From Caulobacteraceae bacterium UBA5005 (GTDB lineage: Bacteria; Pseudomonadota; Alphaproteobacteria; Caulobacterales; Caulobacteraceae), in contig DGYN01000146.1 in assembly GCA_002398405.1 (NCBI GenBank), positions 8,398 to 42,984 of the forward strand: DNA of 34,587 bases, in the 5' to 3' direction. The translations under genes were made by a program, and so were the position numbers. Below are positions 1 through 7,728 of the stretch, in pieces (the first letter of the stretch is position 1; every line of letters starts with the position of its first letter). The notes below the pieces were generated by a model that made no database searches, had not been told where the DNA came from, and was given only the letters and a program-made list of their open reading frames with translations.

Positions 1-626
1 CCGGGCTCGCCGATCAGCACCGGATTGTTCTTGGTCCGCCGGGCCAGGACCTGGATCGTGCGGCGGATTTCCTCATCCCGCCCGATCACGGGATCAAGCT
101 TGCCGTCCCGCGCCGCCTGGGTCAGGTCCCGCGCATAGCGTTTCAGGGCGTCATAGCCCTCCTCGGCCGAAGCCGAATCCGCCGTCTTTCCCTTACGCAA
201 TTCCTTGGCCGCCTTTTCCAGCGCCGGAGCGCCGGCCCCCGCCTTTTTCAGCGCGTCCGCCGCGGCGCCGCCATCCTTAGCGATGGCCCAGAGCAGGCGC
301 TCGGTGGTGACAAAGGCGTCACCCTCCTTGTTCGCGGCCTCTTCGGCCGAGGCGAACACCCGCGCCGTCTCCGGCTTCATATAAAGCTGCCCCGACCCGC
401 CTTCGACCTTAGGCAGTTTCGCCAGCAGGCTTTCAGCCTCAGCGGCCGCGGTCTCGGCGCTGCCCCCGGCGTTCTTGATCAACGCCCGCCCAAGCCCGTC
501 CTTCTCCTCCAGCAGCACCTTCAACAGGTGCTCGGGGGCGAGCTGCTGGTGCCCCCTGGCCAGGGCCAGGGATTGTGCGGATTGGATCGCCTGTTTGGCG
601 CGGTCGGAATAGATGTCGATGTTCAT
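1..626 (-). CDS. clpB: ATP-dependent disaggregase ClpB, N-terminal part (cut by window edge)
   Basis: ClpB is a cytoplasmic hexameric AAA+ chaperone that works with DnaK to dissolve protein aggregates. The visible 208 residues start with MNIDIYSDRAKQAIQSAQ. They cover the double Clp N-domain (about residues 5-145) and run into the first nucleotide-binding domain. The segments DPVIGRDEEIRR and RRTKNNPVLIGEPG are present, the latter being the opening of Walker A, which is cut by the window edge. The start is the ATG at 624-626, with a GAGGAC Shine-Dalgarno just upstream. Stress control would be expected for this family. A perfect palindrome CTTGATCAAG lies at 664-673 upstream, but I could not assign a clear sigma-32 promoter. 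Identification is secure; only the 3' part is missing, through the window edge. Confidence 0.97.
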   Translation of the reverse strand, partial: MNIDIYSDRAKQAIQSAQSLALARGHQQLAPEHLLKVLLEEKDGLGRALIKNAGGSAETAAAEAESLLAKLPKVEGGSGQLYMKPETARVFASAEEAANKEGDAFVTTERLLWAIAKDGGAAADALKKAGAGAPALEKAAKELRKGKTADSASAEEGYDALKRYARDLTQAARDGKLDPVIGRDEEIRRTIQVLARRTKNNPVLIGEP

Positions 627-883
627 GGCGTCCTCAGTATGAGCGACAGCGTGGGCGGCCTGCCTTGATCAAGCTCAAGCCGATTTCGCTCCCATGTGGG
701 CGCGCCGGAGCCCTTCGGCAAGCCTCCAAACCTCCGCCGGGAAGCGGCGCGGCAGGCCAAACCCAACGCCAGATGAACGGCCGCCTCAGCCCTCACTCAG
801 GGCCGATCGGGGACACTGCCCCTGTCGCGGGAGCTCACAAGCGAAACCATCAGCGAAATCCCGCGTTGGAAAGGAGCAATGCC

Positions 884-1822
884 GTGCTCGGGAGATTATT
901 GATGGATAGGGCGAAGGACACTTCGAAAGGCGTGCTGGCCATGAGTCTGGCCGGTGTCAGCCAGGCCTGGAAGACCAAGGCTGAACAGATCACCTTCCCT
1001 GAGTACCCCGCCCCGGGCGTCCGCCGCATCACCTTCGAGGCCGGCGGCGGTCACGGCTGGAGGCTATCGGCCCTGCAGACCGTCCGCGCTGCGCCCGCGC
1101 CCTGGAAATACGTCGTCGTCACCGGCGCCCCCTCCTGGTCCAAGTACTGGATCCCGGTGATGCAGGCCCTGCCGCAGGACCGCGAGATGGTCGTCGTCGA
1201 CCGCCCTGGGTTCGGCTGTTCGGAGCCCAACACCTGCGTTCCCGACATCCGCCTCCAGGCCCAGGCTCTGGAACCCCTGCTCGGCGCCGAACCCGGCCAG
1301 CGCATCATCCTGGTGGGCAAATCCTACGGCGCCGCCATCGCCACCCTGATGGCCGGCAACGCCCCCCGGCCCCCCATCGAGGCCCTGGTCCTCATGGCTG
1401 GCTACTTCGGCGAATTCGGCCCCGCGGCCGAGCGCCTGGTCGGCATCGGCGGCCGGCTGCTAAAGGCCATTCCCCGCGACCTGCGCCACGCCATCCTGGA
1501 AGTCACCGGCCAGCCCGAGCAGCTCCCCTATATGCATGAGGCCCTGGCCCGCCTGAACAAGCCGGTCCACGTCATTCATGGCGAGCGCGACGACTACGCC
1601 CCCATCGAGACCGCCGAAAAGCTGGTGGCCAGCGTCCGCACCCGGCGTCCGGTAAAGTTCACCCGCGTCCCGGGCGGCAGCCACTTCCTCAACGAAGGTC
1701 CGCCCGCCGCCCTGATCGAGCTGATGGAAACCGCCATCCCCTCCAGGCGCGGCTTCGGCTGGCCGGCGATCCCGATGCCGGCCTTCGCCCCCATGCAGGA
1801 CCGCGAGCCGCAAACCGCGTAA
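884..1822 (+). CDS. Alpha/beta hydrolase
   Basis: This is a 312-residue alpha/beta-hydrolase-fold protein with a complete-looking triad. The nucleophile elbow is GKSYGA (Ser about 147), the acid is in HGERDDYAP (Asp 236 or 237) and the His is in GGSHFLNE (about 267). The strand and loop VVVDRPGFGCSEP match the fold. I chose the GTG at 884 because a perfect AAGGAG (871-876) lies 7 nt upstream. The reading frame stays open back to 575, but that extension would run antisense into clpB and has no family-like sequence. An ATG at 902 is the main alternative. There is no signal peptide, so it is probably cytoplasmic. The substrate is unknown. It sits alone between divergent clpB and the PQQ dehydrogenase gene, 55 nt before the latter. 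Confidence 0.85.
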   Translation: MLGRLLMDRAKDTSKGVLAMSLAGVSQAWKTKAEQITFPEYPAPGVRRITFEAGGGHGWRLSALQTVRAAPAPWKYVVVTGAPSWSKYWIPVMQALPQDREMVVVDRPGFGCSEPNTCVPDIRLQAQALEPLLGAEPGQRIILVGKSYGAAIATLMAGNAPRPPIEALVLMAGYFGEFGPAAERLVGIGGRLLKAIPRDLRHAILEVTGQPEQLPYMHEALARLNKPVHVIHGERDDYAPIETAEKLVASVRTRRPVKFTRVPGGSHFLNEGPPAALIELMETAIPSRRGFGWPAIPMPAFAPMQDREPQTA

Positions 1823-1852
1823 TTGCTGCAGACAGGAACCGGCCGCCGGTCC

Positions 1853-1875
1853 ATTCTCCCCGAAAAAGGGGGAAT
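1853..1875 (+). promoter_or_regulatory. Hairpin that could mask the ribosome binding site of the PQQ dehydrogenase
   Basis: ATTCTCCCC (1853-1861) can pair with GGGGGAAT (1868-1875) around an A-rich loop. The purine-rich arm is the only Shine-Dalgarno candidate for the ATG at 1878. The pairing, with one G-U or a bulge, is visible in the sequence. Translational control is inferred. Confidence 0.4.
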
Positions 1876-1877
1876 CC

Positions 1878-4142
1878 ATGGTCCGCAAGTCCATCGCCGC
1901 CGGCGGCCTCGCCGTCACCCTGATCCTGGCGACCGCCGCCCTGGCGCAGCCGCCCTCCCGCTTCGAGGCCGTCTTCCAGGCCCGCTGCGCCGGCTGCCAT
2001 GACCCCGCCGAAGAACGCGCCCCCAGCCGCGCGGACATCGCCAAGATGGCCCCCTCTCAGATCCACGCCGCCCTCGAGGGCGTCATGGCCCCCATGGCCG
2101 CGGGCCTGTCGAAGGAGGACCTGCTGGGCCTGTCGGCCTATCTGGCCAGCGCCCCGCAAGCCGCTACGGCCAGCCCGGCGCCAACCGCCGCGGCGCCTGC
2201 GGGTCCGCGCGCCCCTGTCGCCCCCGCCAAGACCTTCGAATGGCGCACCTTCGGCGGCGACTATGCCTCGACCCGCTACGCGCCCCTGGACCAGATCAAC
2301 AAGGACACCGTCAAGAACCTGCGCGTCGCCTGGCGCCAGTCCCTCACCCCCGCCGAAGTCCGCGCCGGCGGCGCTCCCGCTCCGCCGATCAACAACCAGA
2401 CCACGCCGATCATGGTCGGGGGCCTGGTCTATTTCTCCACCGGCGTCGGCGGCGTCGCGGCCCTGGACGCGGCGAGCGGCAAGGTGGTCTGGCACGTCGA
2501 CCGCGCGCTCGGCGGCGCGACCGGCCCCGCCGACAACGGCCGCGTCGATGGCGAAGGCGCCCCCTACGGCGCCGCGACCCGCAGCCTCACCCACTACGCC
2601 GACGGAGCGGACGGCCGCATCATCGCCCTGATCGGCGGCCGCTACCTGACCGCGCTGAACGCCAAGACCGGCAAGCGCATAGAAACCTTCGGGCAAAAAG
2701 GCCAGGTCGACCTGCGCGAGGGCCAGCTCCCCGGCCAGAACAGCTTCACCTGGCGCACCGGCCCGACCGTCATCGTCAAGGGCGTCGTCATCATCGGATC
2801 GGTGGTCAGCGACATCAACTCCGCCCGTATGGTCTCCAGCAAAACCACCCCGCGGGGCGATGTCCGCGGCATCGACGCCCGCACCGGCAAACAGCTCTGG
2901 CTCTGGCATTCCATCCCGCTGAAGGGGGAGTTCGGATCAGACACCTGGCTGAACGGCTCGGCCGAATATACCGGCGCCGCCAACGTCTGGGCGGCCATGA
3001 GCGGCGATGAGGCGCTGGGCCAGGTCTACCTGCCCGTCACCACCCCGACCAACGACTGGTACGGCGGCCTTCGCCCGGGCGCCAACCTCTTCGCCGAAAG
3101 CATTGTGGCGCTCGACGCCCGCACCGGAAAGCGCAAATGGCACTTCCAGGGGGTCCACCATGGCCTGTGGGACTACGACTTCCCCTGCGCCCCGGTCCTC
3201 GTCGACATCACCGTCAAGGGCCGCAAGATCAAGGCCCTCGCCCAGCCGAGCAAGCAGGCCTACCTCTACGTCCTCGACCGCAGGACCGGCAAACCCGTCT
3301 GGCCGATCGTAGAGGCTCCGGTCGAGGCCGGAGACGTCCCCGGCGAATGGTATTCCCCCACCCAGCCCATGCCGCTGAACGCCGCCGGAAAGCCGCTCGC
3401 CTACGACCAGCAGGGCGTATCGGTGAACGACCTCATCGACTTCACGCCCCAGCTGCGCGCCGAGGCCGAAAAAATCCTCTCCCAGTACCGCACCGGCCCC
3501 ATGTTCTCCCCGCCGATCATCGCCGGCCAGGGCAAGGGCGCGGGCTACATCGCCTCGATCCACATGGCCGGCTCCTACGGCGGCACCAACTGGCCGGGCG
3601 CCGGCTACGATCCCGAAACCGGCATTCTGTATGTCCCCTCCTCCCACACCCCGGTCGCCGCCAACATGGTCCGCCCCCCGGCCGGCTCGACCACCGAATG
3701 GGTGCGCGAGCGCTACATCATCCCAAGGGGCCCCGAGGGCCTCCCCCTCTTCAAGCCCCCCTACGGGCGCTTGGTGGCCATCGACCTCAACAACGGCGCT
3801 CAGATCAAATGGACCGCCGCCAACGGCAGCGCCTTTAACGACCACCCGCGCCTTAAGGGCCTGAACCTGCCGCCCTTAGGCAAACCAAGCCGCGTCGGCC
3901 CCCTGGTCACCAAGTCCCTGGTCTTCATGGGCGAGGGCCTCACGCAAGACCCGCCCGGCTCCGGCGGCAAGGGCTTCCGCGCCTTCGACAAACAGACCGG
4001 CCAGGTCCTCTGGGAAACCACCCTCGACGGGGAGGCCACCGGCGTCCCCATGACCTACGCCTGGCAGGGGAAACAGTACCTCATCGTCCCGATCGGCGGC
4101 GCCGGCCACCCGGGCGAGTTCGTCGCCCTGACGGTGGAGTGA
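1878..4142 (+). CDS. PQQ-dependent dehydrogenase with N-terminal cytochrome c motif
   Basis: This is a 754-residue exported quinoprotein. A signal peptide (about residues 1-23, ending ALAQ) is followed by one heme c site CAGCH (Cys37, Cys40, His41) in a short cytochrome c domain. A Pro/Ala linker leads to a long PQQ beta-propeller from about residue 115. Propeller hallmarks include repeated ALDAxTGKxxW-type blades (for example VALDARTGKRKWHFQ and LWDYDFP) and the closing VPIGGAGHPGEFVAL. Such enzymes oxidise alcohols, sugars or aldehydes in the periplasm and pass electrons to cytochromes. In classical type II quinohemoproteins the heme domain is C-terminal, so the N-terminal position here is notable. 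The substrate cannot be read from sequence. No PQQ synthesis genes lie in the window. The gene is monocistronic as far as visible. Confidence 0.92.
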   Translation: MVRKSIAAGGLAVTLILATAALAQPPSRFEAVFQARCAGCHDPAEERAPSRADIAKMAPSQIHAALEGVMAPMAAGLSKEDLLGLSAYLASAPQAATASPAPTAAAPAGPRAPVAPAKTFEWRTFGGDYASTRYAPLDQINKDTVKNLRVAWRQSLTPAEVRAGGAPAPPINNQTTPIMVGGLVYFSTGVGGVAALDAASGKVVWHVDRALGGATGPADNGRVDGEGAPYGAATRSLTHYADGADGRIIALIGGRYLTALNAKTGKRIETFGQKGQVDLREGQLPGQNSFTWRTGPTVIVKGVVIIGSVVSDINSARMVSSKTTPRGDVRGIDARTGKQLWLWHSIPLKGEFGSDTWLNGSAEYTGAANVWAAMSGDEALGQVYLPVTTPTNDWYGGLRPGANLFAESIVALDARTGKRKWHFQGVHHGLWDYDFPCAPVLVDITVKGRKIKALAQPSKQAYLYVLDRRTGKPVWPIVEAPVEAGDVPGEWYSPTQPMPLNAAGKPLAYDQQGVSVNDLIDFTPQLRAEAEKILSQYRTGPMFSPPIIAGQGKGAGYIASIHMAGSYGGTNWPGAGYDPETGILYVPSSHTPVAANMVRPPAGSTTEWVRERYIIPRGPEGLPLFKPPYGRLVAIDLNNGAQIKWTAANGSAFNDHPRLKGLNLPPLGKPSRVGPLVTKSLVFMGEGLTQDPPGSGGKGFRAFDKQTGQVLWETTLDGEATGVPMTYAWQGKQYLIVPIGGAGHPGEFVALTVE

Positions 4143-4183
4143 GCCCGAAGCAGCGAAACGCTCTGCGTCACCCCTTCACGGCC

Positions 4184-5053
4184 TTATCGCTGCTCGACCG
4201 GTAGCCTTTGCAGTTGGCGTTCCACGTCCTCCCGGGGGTCTCTCGGTGGCGTGTCGTGGGGCAACATCTGCTCCCGGTTCGCCCGGTCGAATTCCCGCTC
4301 CACCTGCCACAGACCGCCGCCGCTGCTCCAGATCGTCCACCGGTCACTGTCGCAAAGCCCGCACACACCGGCGCGGAACCAGTCTCTCGCCCAAAGATCG
4401 CTGCGAAGATCGGCGTAGAGCCAGGCGGTTGTGACGGTCATCAGGTCCTGGTCCGCCACCGTTCGCCTCGCGGCAGGTCTCATCCAGACAAAAAGGCCGC
4501 GATCCACCGCCTTGAAATAGCTTTGCAGCGTCTCTTCGGCCGCTGACGCTCCAGGCGTCGCAGAGATCATCAGAGCTTCGCCGGAAAAGCGTCTTGGCCC
4601 TTCCCCAGAAGCATCCGCAATGAGCGCCTCCTTCTCTCCTCCGGACACCAAATCAAGTCGAGGCTCCGCACCTGGCGGCACGCCCTTCAGCAGGTCGTAA
4701 CCGGCATAGGCCACGGCGCCGTCGTAGAACCCCGCTCCTGCCTCCGTCTGGGCAAACTGGTCGTGGCAGCGGTCCACTGTGGCCACGTCCCCGGGGTCGG
4801 CCGCTATGACGAAAAAGCCGTGGCTAGCCCACCGCCGGATCAACACCTCGTCTCGTGCTTCAACGCCCTTGGCGGAGACCCACTTTACCACTGGCCAGTT
4901 ATTGCCCCTGATCACCGGATGCACCATCGAGCACCCGCCAACACCCCGAACGTCCACCACGCGGTGGGGCCCCGGCGTAGAATAGGACCTGCCGATCCCA
5001 ATGCTCGCGCAACCGCAAAGCGCGACAAGCGCGAGCGCCAAAAACAACCTCAT
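4184..5053 (-). CDS. Lipoprotein resembling a degenerate alpha/beta hydrolase
   Basis: This is a 289-residue protein with a short signal and lipobox (LVALCGC), so probably anchored as a lipoprotein. The segment WASHGFFVIAAD looks like the hydrolase strand-helix seen in chlorophyllase/dienelactone-hydrolase relatives, and AWLYADLRSD followed by GLCDSDRW resembles the tail of the same group. A normal GxSxG elbow is missing; the best match is LVSGGEKEAL, with altered spacing. It may therefore be a pseudoenzyme. I chose the second ATG (5053) because GGAG lies 6 nt upstream; the first ATG at 5059 touches that GGAG. It follows a putative 37-residue ORF by 14 nt and faces the PQQ gene. The family call is tentative. 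Confidence 0.7.
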   Translation of the reverse strand: MRLFLALALVALCGCASIGIGRSYSTPGPHRVVDVRGVGGCSMVHPVIRGNNWPVVKWVSAKGVEARDEVLIRRWASHGFFVIAADPGDVATVDRCHDQFAQTEAGAGFYDGAVAYAGYDLLKGVPPGAEPRLDLVSGGEKEALIADASGEGPRRFSGEALMISATPGASAAEETLQSYFKAVDRGLFVWMRPAARRTVADQDLMTVTTAWLYADLRSDLWARDWFRAGVCGLCDSDRWTIWSSGGGLWQVEREFDRANREQMLPHDTPPRDPREDVERQLQRLPVEQR

Positions 5054-5067
5054 GGCCATCTCCGCTC

Positions 5068-5181
5068 TCAGGCACGAATTGTTCTCTTTTCGTTCGAATA
5101 AGCAAGGCCGGTCAGCGGTGGCTGTCCATCAGCGATCCACTTGGCCAACAGCTGCTGCGCGTTTTTGTCGAGAAGGGTCAT
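5068..5181 (-). CDS. Putative 37-residue protein, possibly a truncated remnant
   Basis: A short frame encodes MTLLDKNAQQLLAKW and ends NEKRTIRA. It has a good Shine-Dalgarno, GGAG, 7 nt before its ATG (5179-5181). Its stop lies 14 nt before the lipoprotein start, so the two could be co-transcribed. The composition (Leu/Lys/Ala helix, then a basic end) is protein-like. The abrupt end after a basic helix suggests it could be the front part of a longer DNA-binding protein. No function is assigned. Confidence 0.4.
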   Translation of the reverse strand: MTLLDKNAQQLLAKWIADGQPPLTGLAYSNEKRTIRA

Positions 5182-5294
5182 GTTGCGGCTCCAGAGAACG
5201 CGCGGCCTTCTAGGGCCGTGCTCACCCGCAAGGCTGCTGTCTCATCACTCAAAAGACGAGCGCTTACATGGGGGCAAAACCCGTGACGATGTGG

Positions 5295-5324
5295 GGAAAC
5301 AGGTATTCGGAAATAGGTATTCGG
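5295..5324. repeat. Tandem 16-mer GGAAAYAGGTATTCGG, two copies
   Basis: The two copies are at 5295-5310 and 5309-5324 (period 14), identical except C/T at the Y position. They lie in the otherwise featureless 5182-5376 gap. The GGAAA..AGGTAT core is reminiscent of the repeat found twice at 9653 and 9842. Apart from this repeat I see nothing in the gap. Confidence 0.6.
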
Positions 5325-5376
5325 CGGCCGATGGGTACTCGGGACCAGCATATCTGGGCCCTGATTGACCCGCCCA

Positions 5377-5550
5377 TCACCCCTTAGGCTTCAAATCCGG
5401 CCGCGACGCCAGAAACGCCGCCTTTTCCGCGGGGGTCAGGACCTTGCCCTTCTTGAGGCGCGACACCCTCGGGGTCGGCGGGGCGTAGGTGTCTGTCTTG
5501 GCCGGCGGGCCGCCCTTGAGGTCGGCTAGGCTTTTCAGCGGCGGCTTCAT
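5377..5550 (-). CDS. Small basic protein of unknown function (57 residues)
   Basis: It begins MKPPLKSLADLKGGPPAK and ends FLASRPDLKPKG. It is rich in Lys and Pro, with no membrane segment or signal peptide. The Shine-Dalgarno AGGAG overlaps the stop codon of the 142-residue gene upstream (TAG at 5560-5562) and lies 6 nt before the ATG at 5548-5550. This implies an operon with translational coupling. The regular codon use and strong ribosome site support a real gene. The family is not recognised. Confidence 0.7.
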   Translation of the reverse strand: MKPPLKSLADLKGGPPAKTDTYAPPTPRVSRLKKGKVLTPAEKAAFLASRPDLKPKG

Positions 5551-5559
5551 GAGGGGCTC

Positions 5560-5988
5560 CTAGCGCTTTCGAAAACGCGCGGCCTCTGCCGCCAGGTTTG
5601 AGGCCAGGCGTTCGGTGTCGTCCGCCTCGGCCAGGAAGGGCAGCTCCCCCGCCACGCCGCGAAGCGCCAGCCAGAGCTGCTGATTAAAATGGATCAGGGT
5701 CCGAAGCGGCCGGCGCTTGTCATCGGTCACGTCCCAGCCGGCGTCCTCGAAGGCGAAGACCTGCTTGCCCATGGGCGCCTTGTCGATCCCGTCCCACCCG
5801 GCCGGCCGCGGCGTCTCTTCCGCCTCCTGCGCGGTGATCCCGAACAGGGCCCGCGAGCATTCGTCCAGTTCGGGATAGGTCTCCCGCGCCTCGGGTTCGG
5901 AGAACTCCCGTGTCATCACCGCCTTGAGCTCCAGGTCCGCGATCCCGGGCAGGTCGAGGAGGCGGCGAAGGGGGGTTCGAGCGGACAT
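5560..5988 (-). CDS. Conserved-looking hypothetical protein (142 residues)
   Basis: This is a soluble, acidic protein beginning MSARTPLRRLLDLPGIADLE. It has no signal peptide, membrane segment or recognised motif. It contains short aromatic stretches (FEDAGWDVTDD, IHFNQQLWLALRG) typical of a small globular fold. It is the first gene of a two-gene unit with the 57-residue protein that follows. The start ATG (5986-5988) has only a weak ribosome site (GTGGGGC). It is divergent from the stator-like operon, with 172 bp between them, so both promoters should lie there. Function unknown. Confidence 0.7.
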   Translation of the reverse strand: MSARTPLRRLLDLPGIADLELKAVMTREFSEPEARETYPELDECSRALFGITAQEAEETPRPAGWDGIDKAPMGKQVFAFEDAGWDVTDDKRRPLRTLIHFNQQLWLALRGVAGELPFLAEADDTERLASNLAAEAARFRKR

Positions 5989-6160
5989 GCCCCACGCTTA
6001 GCGTATTTTGGCGACGGCGCATTCCCCGGCGGGCGAATTAAACCGGAAAAACCCAGGCAACATCCAGGCGTCATCACCCTTGGAACGAGAGGCGTTCTAA
6101 AGCTAGAAGCTGCCGGGCCGGGTCGTACCGGCCAAAGAGCGGCGTGATTGGGGGAAGCAG

Positions 6161-7087
6161 TTGTTGGGTTTCGCTGAACTATTCGCGTCGAGCGCGTTTC
6201 TGTATCTCTATTCCGGGCTACTGCTTCTGCTGACGGGCCTGGCCATCGTCCGCAATCAGATCTCGATCGCCGCCGAGGGCAAGGCGGCGGGCGAGCTCAT
6301 CAAGGTTGTCGAGACCGCCCAAAGCCCGGACGCCGCCGTCGGGCAGTTGCTTCTGCTCAACGACATCACCGGCGCCCGCATCCTGACCAACGACGCCTGC
6401 CGCCAGGATGACCTGCTGGAACACAAGGTGTGGCGCAATCCCAAGTCCGCCACCGCCCGGGCGACCGCCGCCTATCTGGGCGCCATGGCCGCCGTCCCCG
6501 CCGAGCGTCACAGCCTCGAGGGCCTGCGTCCCGCCAGGGGCATGATCGAGGACGAGTACCGCCGCCTTCACAAGGGCCTGAGCGGTTTTGGCGATTTCAT
6601 CATCCGGCTGGCCCTGCTCGGCACCTTCATGGGCCTCATCGCCGCCCTGACCATCGCCAGCCTGAACATCGGCGAAGACCAAGGCTCGGCCGCCGATCAA
6701 AGCGCCCACATGCGGGACTTCATCCAGGTCCTGCTGGCCACCGCGGCGAACAAGTTCTGGATCTCGGCGGTGGGCGTCGGTTGCGCCTTGATTGTTCAGA
6801 TCTATCGCTCCACCGCCGAAAAGGCCGGCCACATAGTGCGTCTGGGAGACGCCTTCGACCACGCCCTGACCGACCCTGAGATCGCGGCCGCCTGGTGCCC
6901 GCCGTCGCTGAGCAAGGAAGACATCGAGCTTGGCCTCGTCAAACAGGCCGTGCGCGACCGGATCGCGAAACTGGATCTTGGGCCGCTCAACGATGCGATC
7001 GCCGAGACCGCCGCCAACCTCAAGGCCAATGCCGCGAGCTCCGTCATCACCTTTGGCCCGGCGCCGTTCAGGCGGAGTGGCGAGTAA
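6161..7087 (+). CDS. MotA/TolQ/ExbB-like proton channel subunit
   Basis: This is a 308-residue inner-membrane protein. Predicted membrane segments are at about residues 12-30, 147-169 and 196-214, with a large cytoplasmic region between the first and second. This is the layout of ExbB/TolQ rather than flagellar MotA, which has four segments. The signature of the MotA_ExbB family is seen in LALLGTFMGLIAAL, and the third segment follows in ATAANKFWISAVG. Family members form a pentameric ion channel around a dimeric single-pass partner. That partner is encoded by the next gene, whose start overlaps this stop (TAATG). The start is a TTG at 6161 (or 6164) with GGGGAAG upstream; no ATG lies nearby. 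No flagellar, Tol or TonB gene is adjacent. The exact role is unknown. Confidence 0.85.
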   Translation: MLGFAELFASSAFLYLYSGLLLLLTGLAIVRNQISIAAEGKAAGELIKVVETAQSPDAAVGQLLLLNDITGARILTNDACRQDDLLEHKVWRNPKSATARATAAYLGAMAAVPAERHSLEGLRPARGMIEDEYRRLHKGLSGFGDFIIRLALLGTFMGLIAALTIASLNIGEDQGSAADQSAHMRDFIQVLLATAANKFWISAVGVGCALIVQIYRSTAEKAGHIVRLGDAFDHALTDPEIAAAWCPPSLSKEDIELGLVKQAVRDRIAKLDLGPLNDAIAETAANLKANAASSVITFGPAPFRRSGE

Positions 7088-7728
7088 TGGCATTGCGGTC
7101 GCGGCGGCGGGCGAGCGGCGCGGAGCACGCGGCCGACGAGGGGCCGTTCGTCTCGTTCACCGACCTCTTCATCGGCATCCTGTTTCTGTTTCTGATCCTG
7201 GTGGCCGCCCTGATGCTGATGCACCAGGAGGCGATGCGGAAGCAGAAGGAAGAGGCCCTGCGCATGGCCGAACAGATCCGGCAATTGCAGGCCCAGCTCG
7301 CCACCATGGTTGTGCCCGACCCGAACGCCTTCCGCCTGGGCATCGTCTTCAATGTCTACCAGCGGCAATCGGTGGCCAACGCCCCCTGGACCTTCGTCCG
7401 CACGGTTCAGATTTTCCGGGCCCCCAACGGGCGTTGCATCAACAACGTCATGCTGCGCAGTAACCTCTCGACCGCCTGGAGGCCGCCGGCCAAGGAAGAG
7501 GAAATTCCCACGGCCGCTGACCAGGCCTACATTCGGACGAGCTGGCCCTGCGGGATTTCCGGCTCCGGAGACCACTGGGAAACGCCCCTGGAGACGGGCG
7601 ACCTGAAACGCGTCTCCCCGACCCTCTACAGCGGCACCTCGGTTCTCCGCCGGCAAGGCGGGGATTTCAAGCTCGAGATGCAGTACCGGGTCCTGGGCGT
7701 CTACGACGACTATTTCCGCGCCCGATGA
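7087..7728 (+). CDS. MotB/TolR-like stator partner without OmpA domain
   Basis: This is a 213-residue single-pass membrane protein. After a basic N-terminus comes FVSFTDLFIGILFLFLIL (residues 21-38, the segment continuing to about 45). It carries Asp26 at the position of the proton-binding Asp of MotB/ExbD. A charged coiled-coil stretch follows (about 46-73), then a periplasmic domain of about 135 residues. MotB and ZorB carry an OmpA-like peptidoglycan-binding domain there. I see none of its motifs, and the domain has two Cys (NGRCINN and SWPCGIS) that could form a disulfide. The ATG at 7087 overlaps the upstream stop by one base, and the longer open frame starting upstream is rejected. The next gene overlaps by 4 nt. 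Probably an energised envelope device of unknown target. Confidence 0.8.
   Translation: MALRSRRRASGAEHAADEGPFVSFTDLFIGILFLFLILVAALMLMHQEAMRKQKEEALRMAEQIRQLQAQLATMVVPDPNAFRLGIVFNVYQRQSVANAPWTFVRTVQIFRAPNGRCINNVMLRSNLSTAWRPPAKEEEIPTAADQAYIRTSWPCGISGSGDHWETPLETGDLKRVSPTLYSGTSVLRRQGGDFKLEMQYRVLGVYDDYFRAR

Noticed and set aside
640..720. Sigma-32 type promoter for clpB
   Set aside because: CTTGAGC/CTTGATC match a -35 but no CCCCAT-like -10 follows at proper spacing, so it is not annotated.
575..883. Longer N-terminus for the first alpha/beta hydrolase
   Set aside because: The extension is Arg/Pro-rich, overlaps clpB and its promoter region, and a perfect AAGGAG points to the GTG at 884.
1689..2909. 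Open frame of 406 codons on the minus strand opposite the PQQ dehydrogenase
   Set aside because: No recognised motif, Gly/Asp/Ala-rich, and covers both the hydrolase end and the dehydrogenase front.
5141..5368. 75-residue plus-strand frame in the 5060-5376 gap
   Set aside because: No ribosome site, runs through the tandem repeat, and has mixed composition without hydrophobic periodicity.
6086..6115. Inverted repeat GAACG-AGAGG-CGTTC upstream of the stator-like operon
   Set aside because: Only 5-bp arms and no clear promoter around it; expected by chance in a window of this size.
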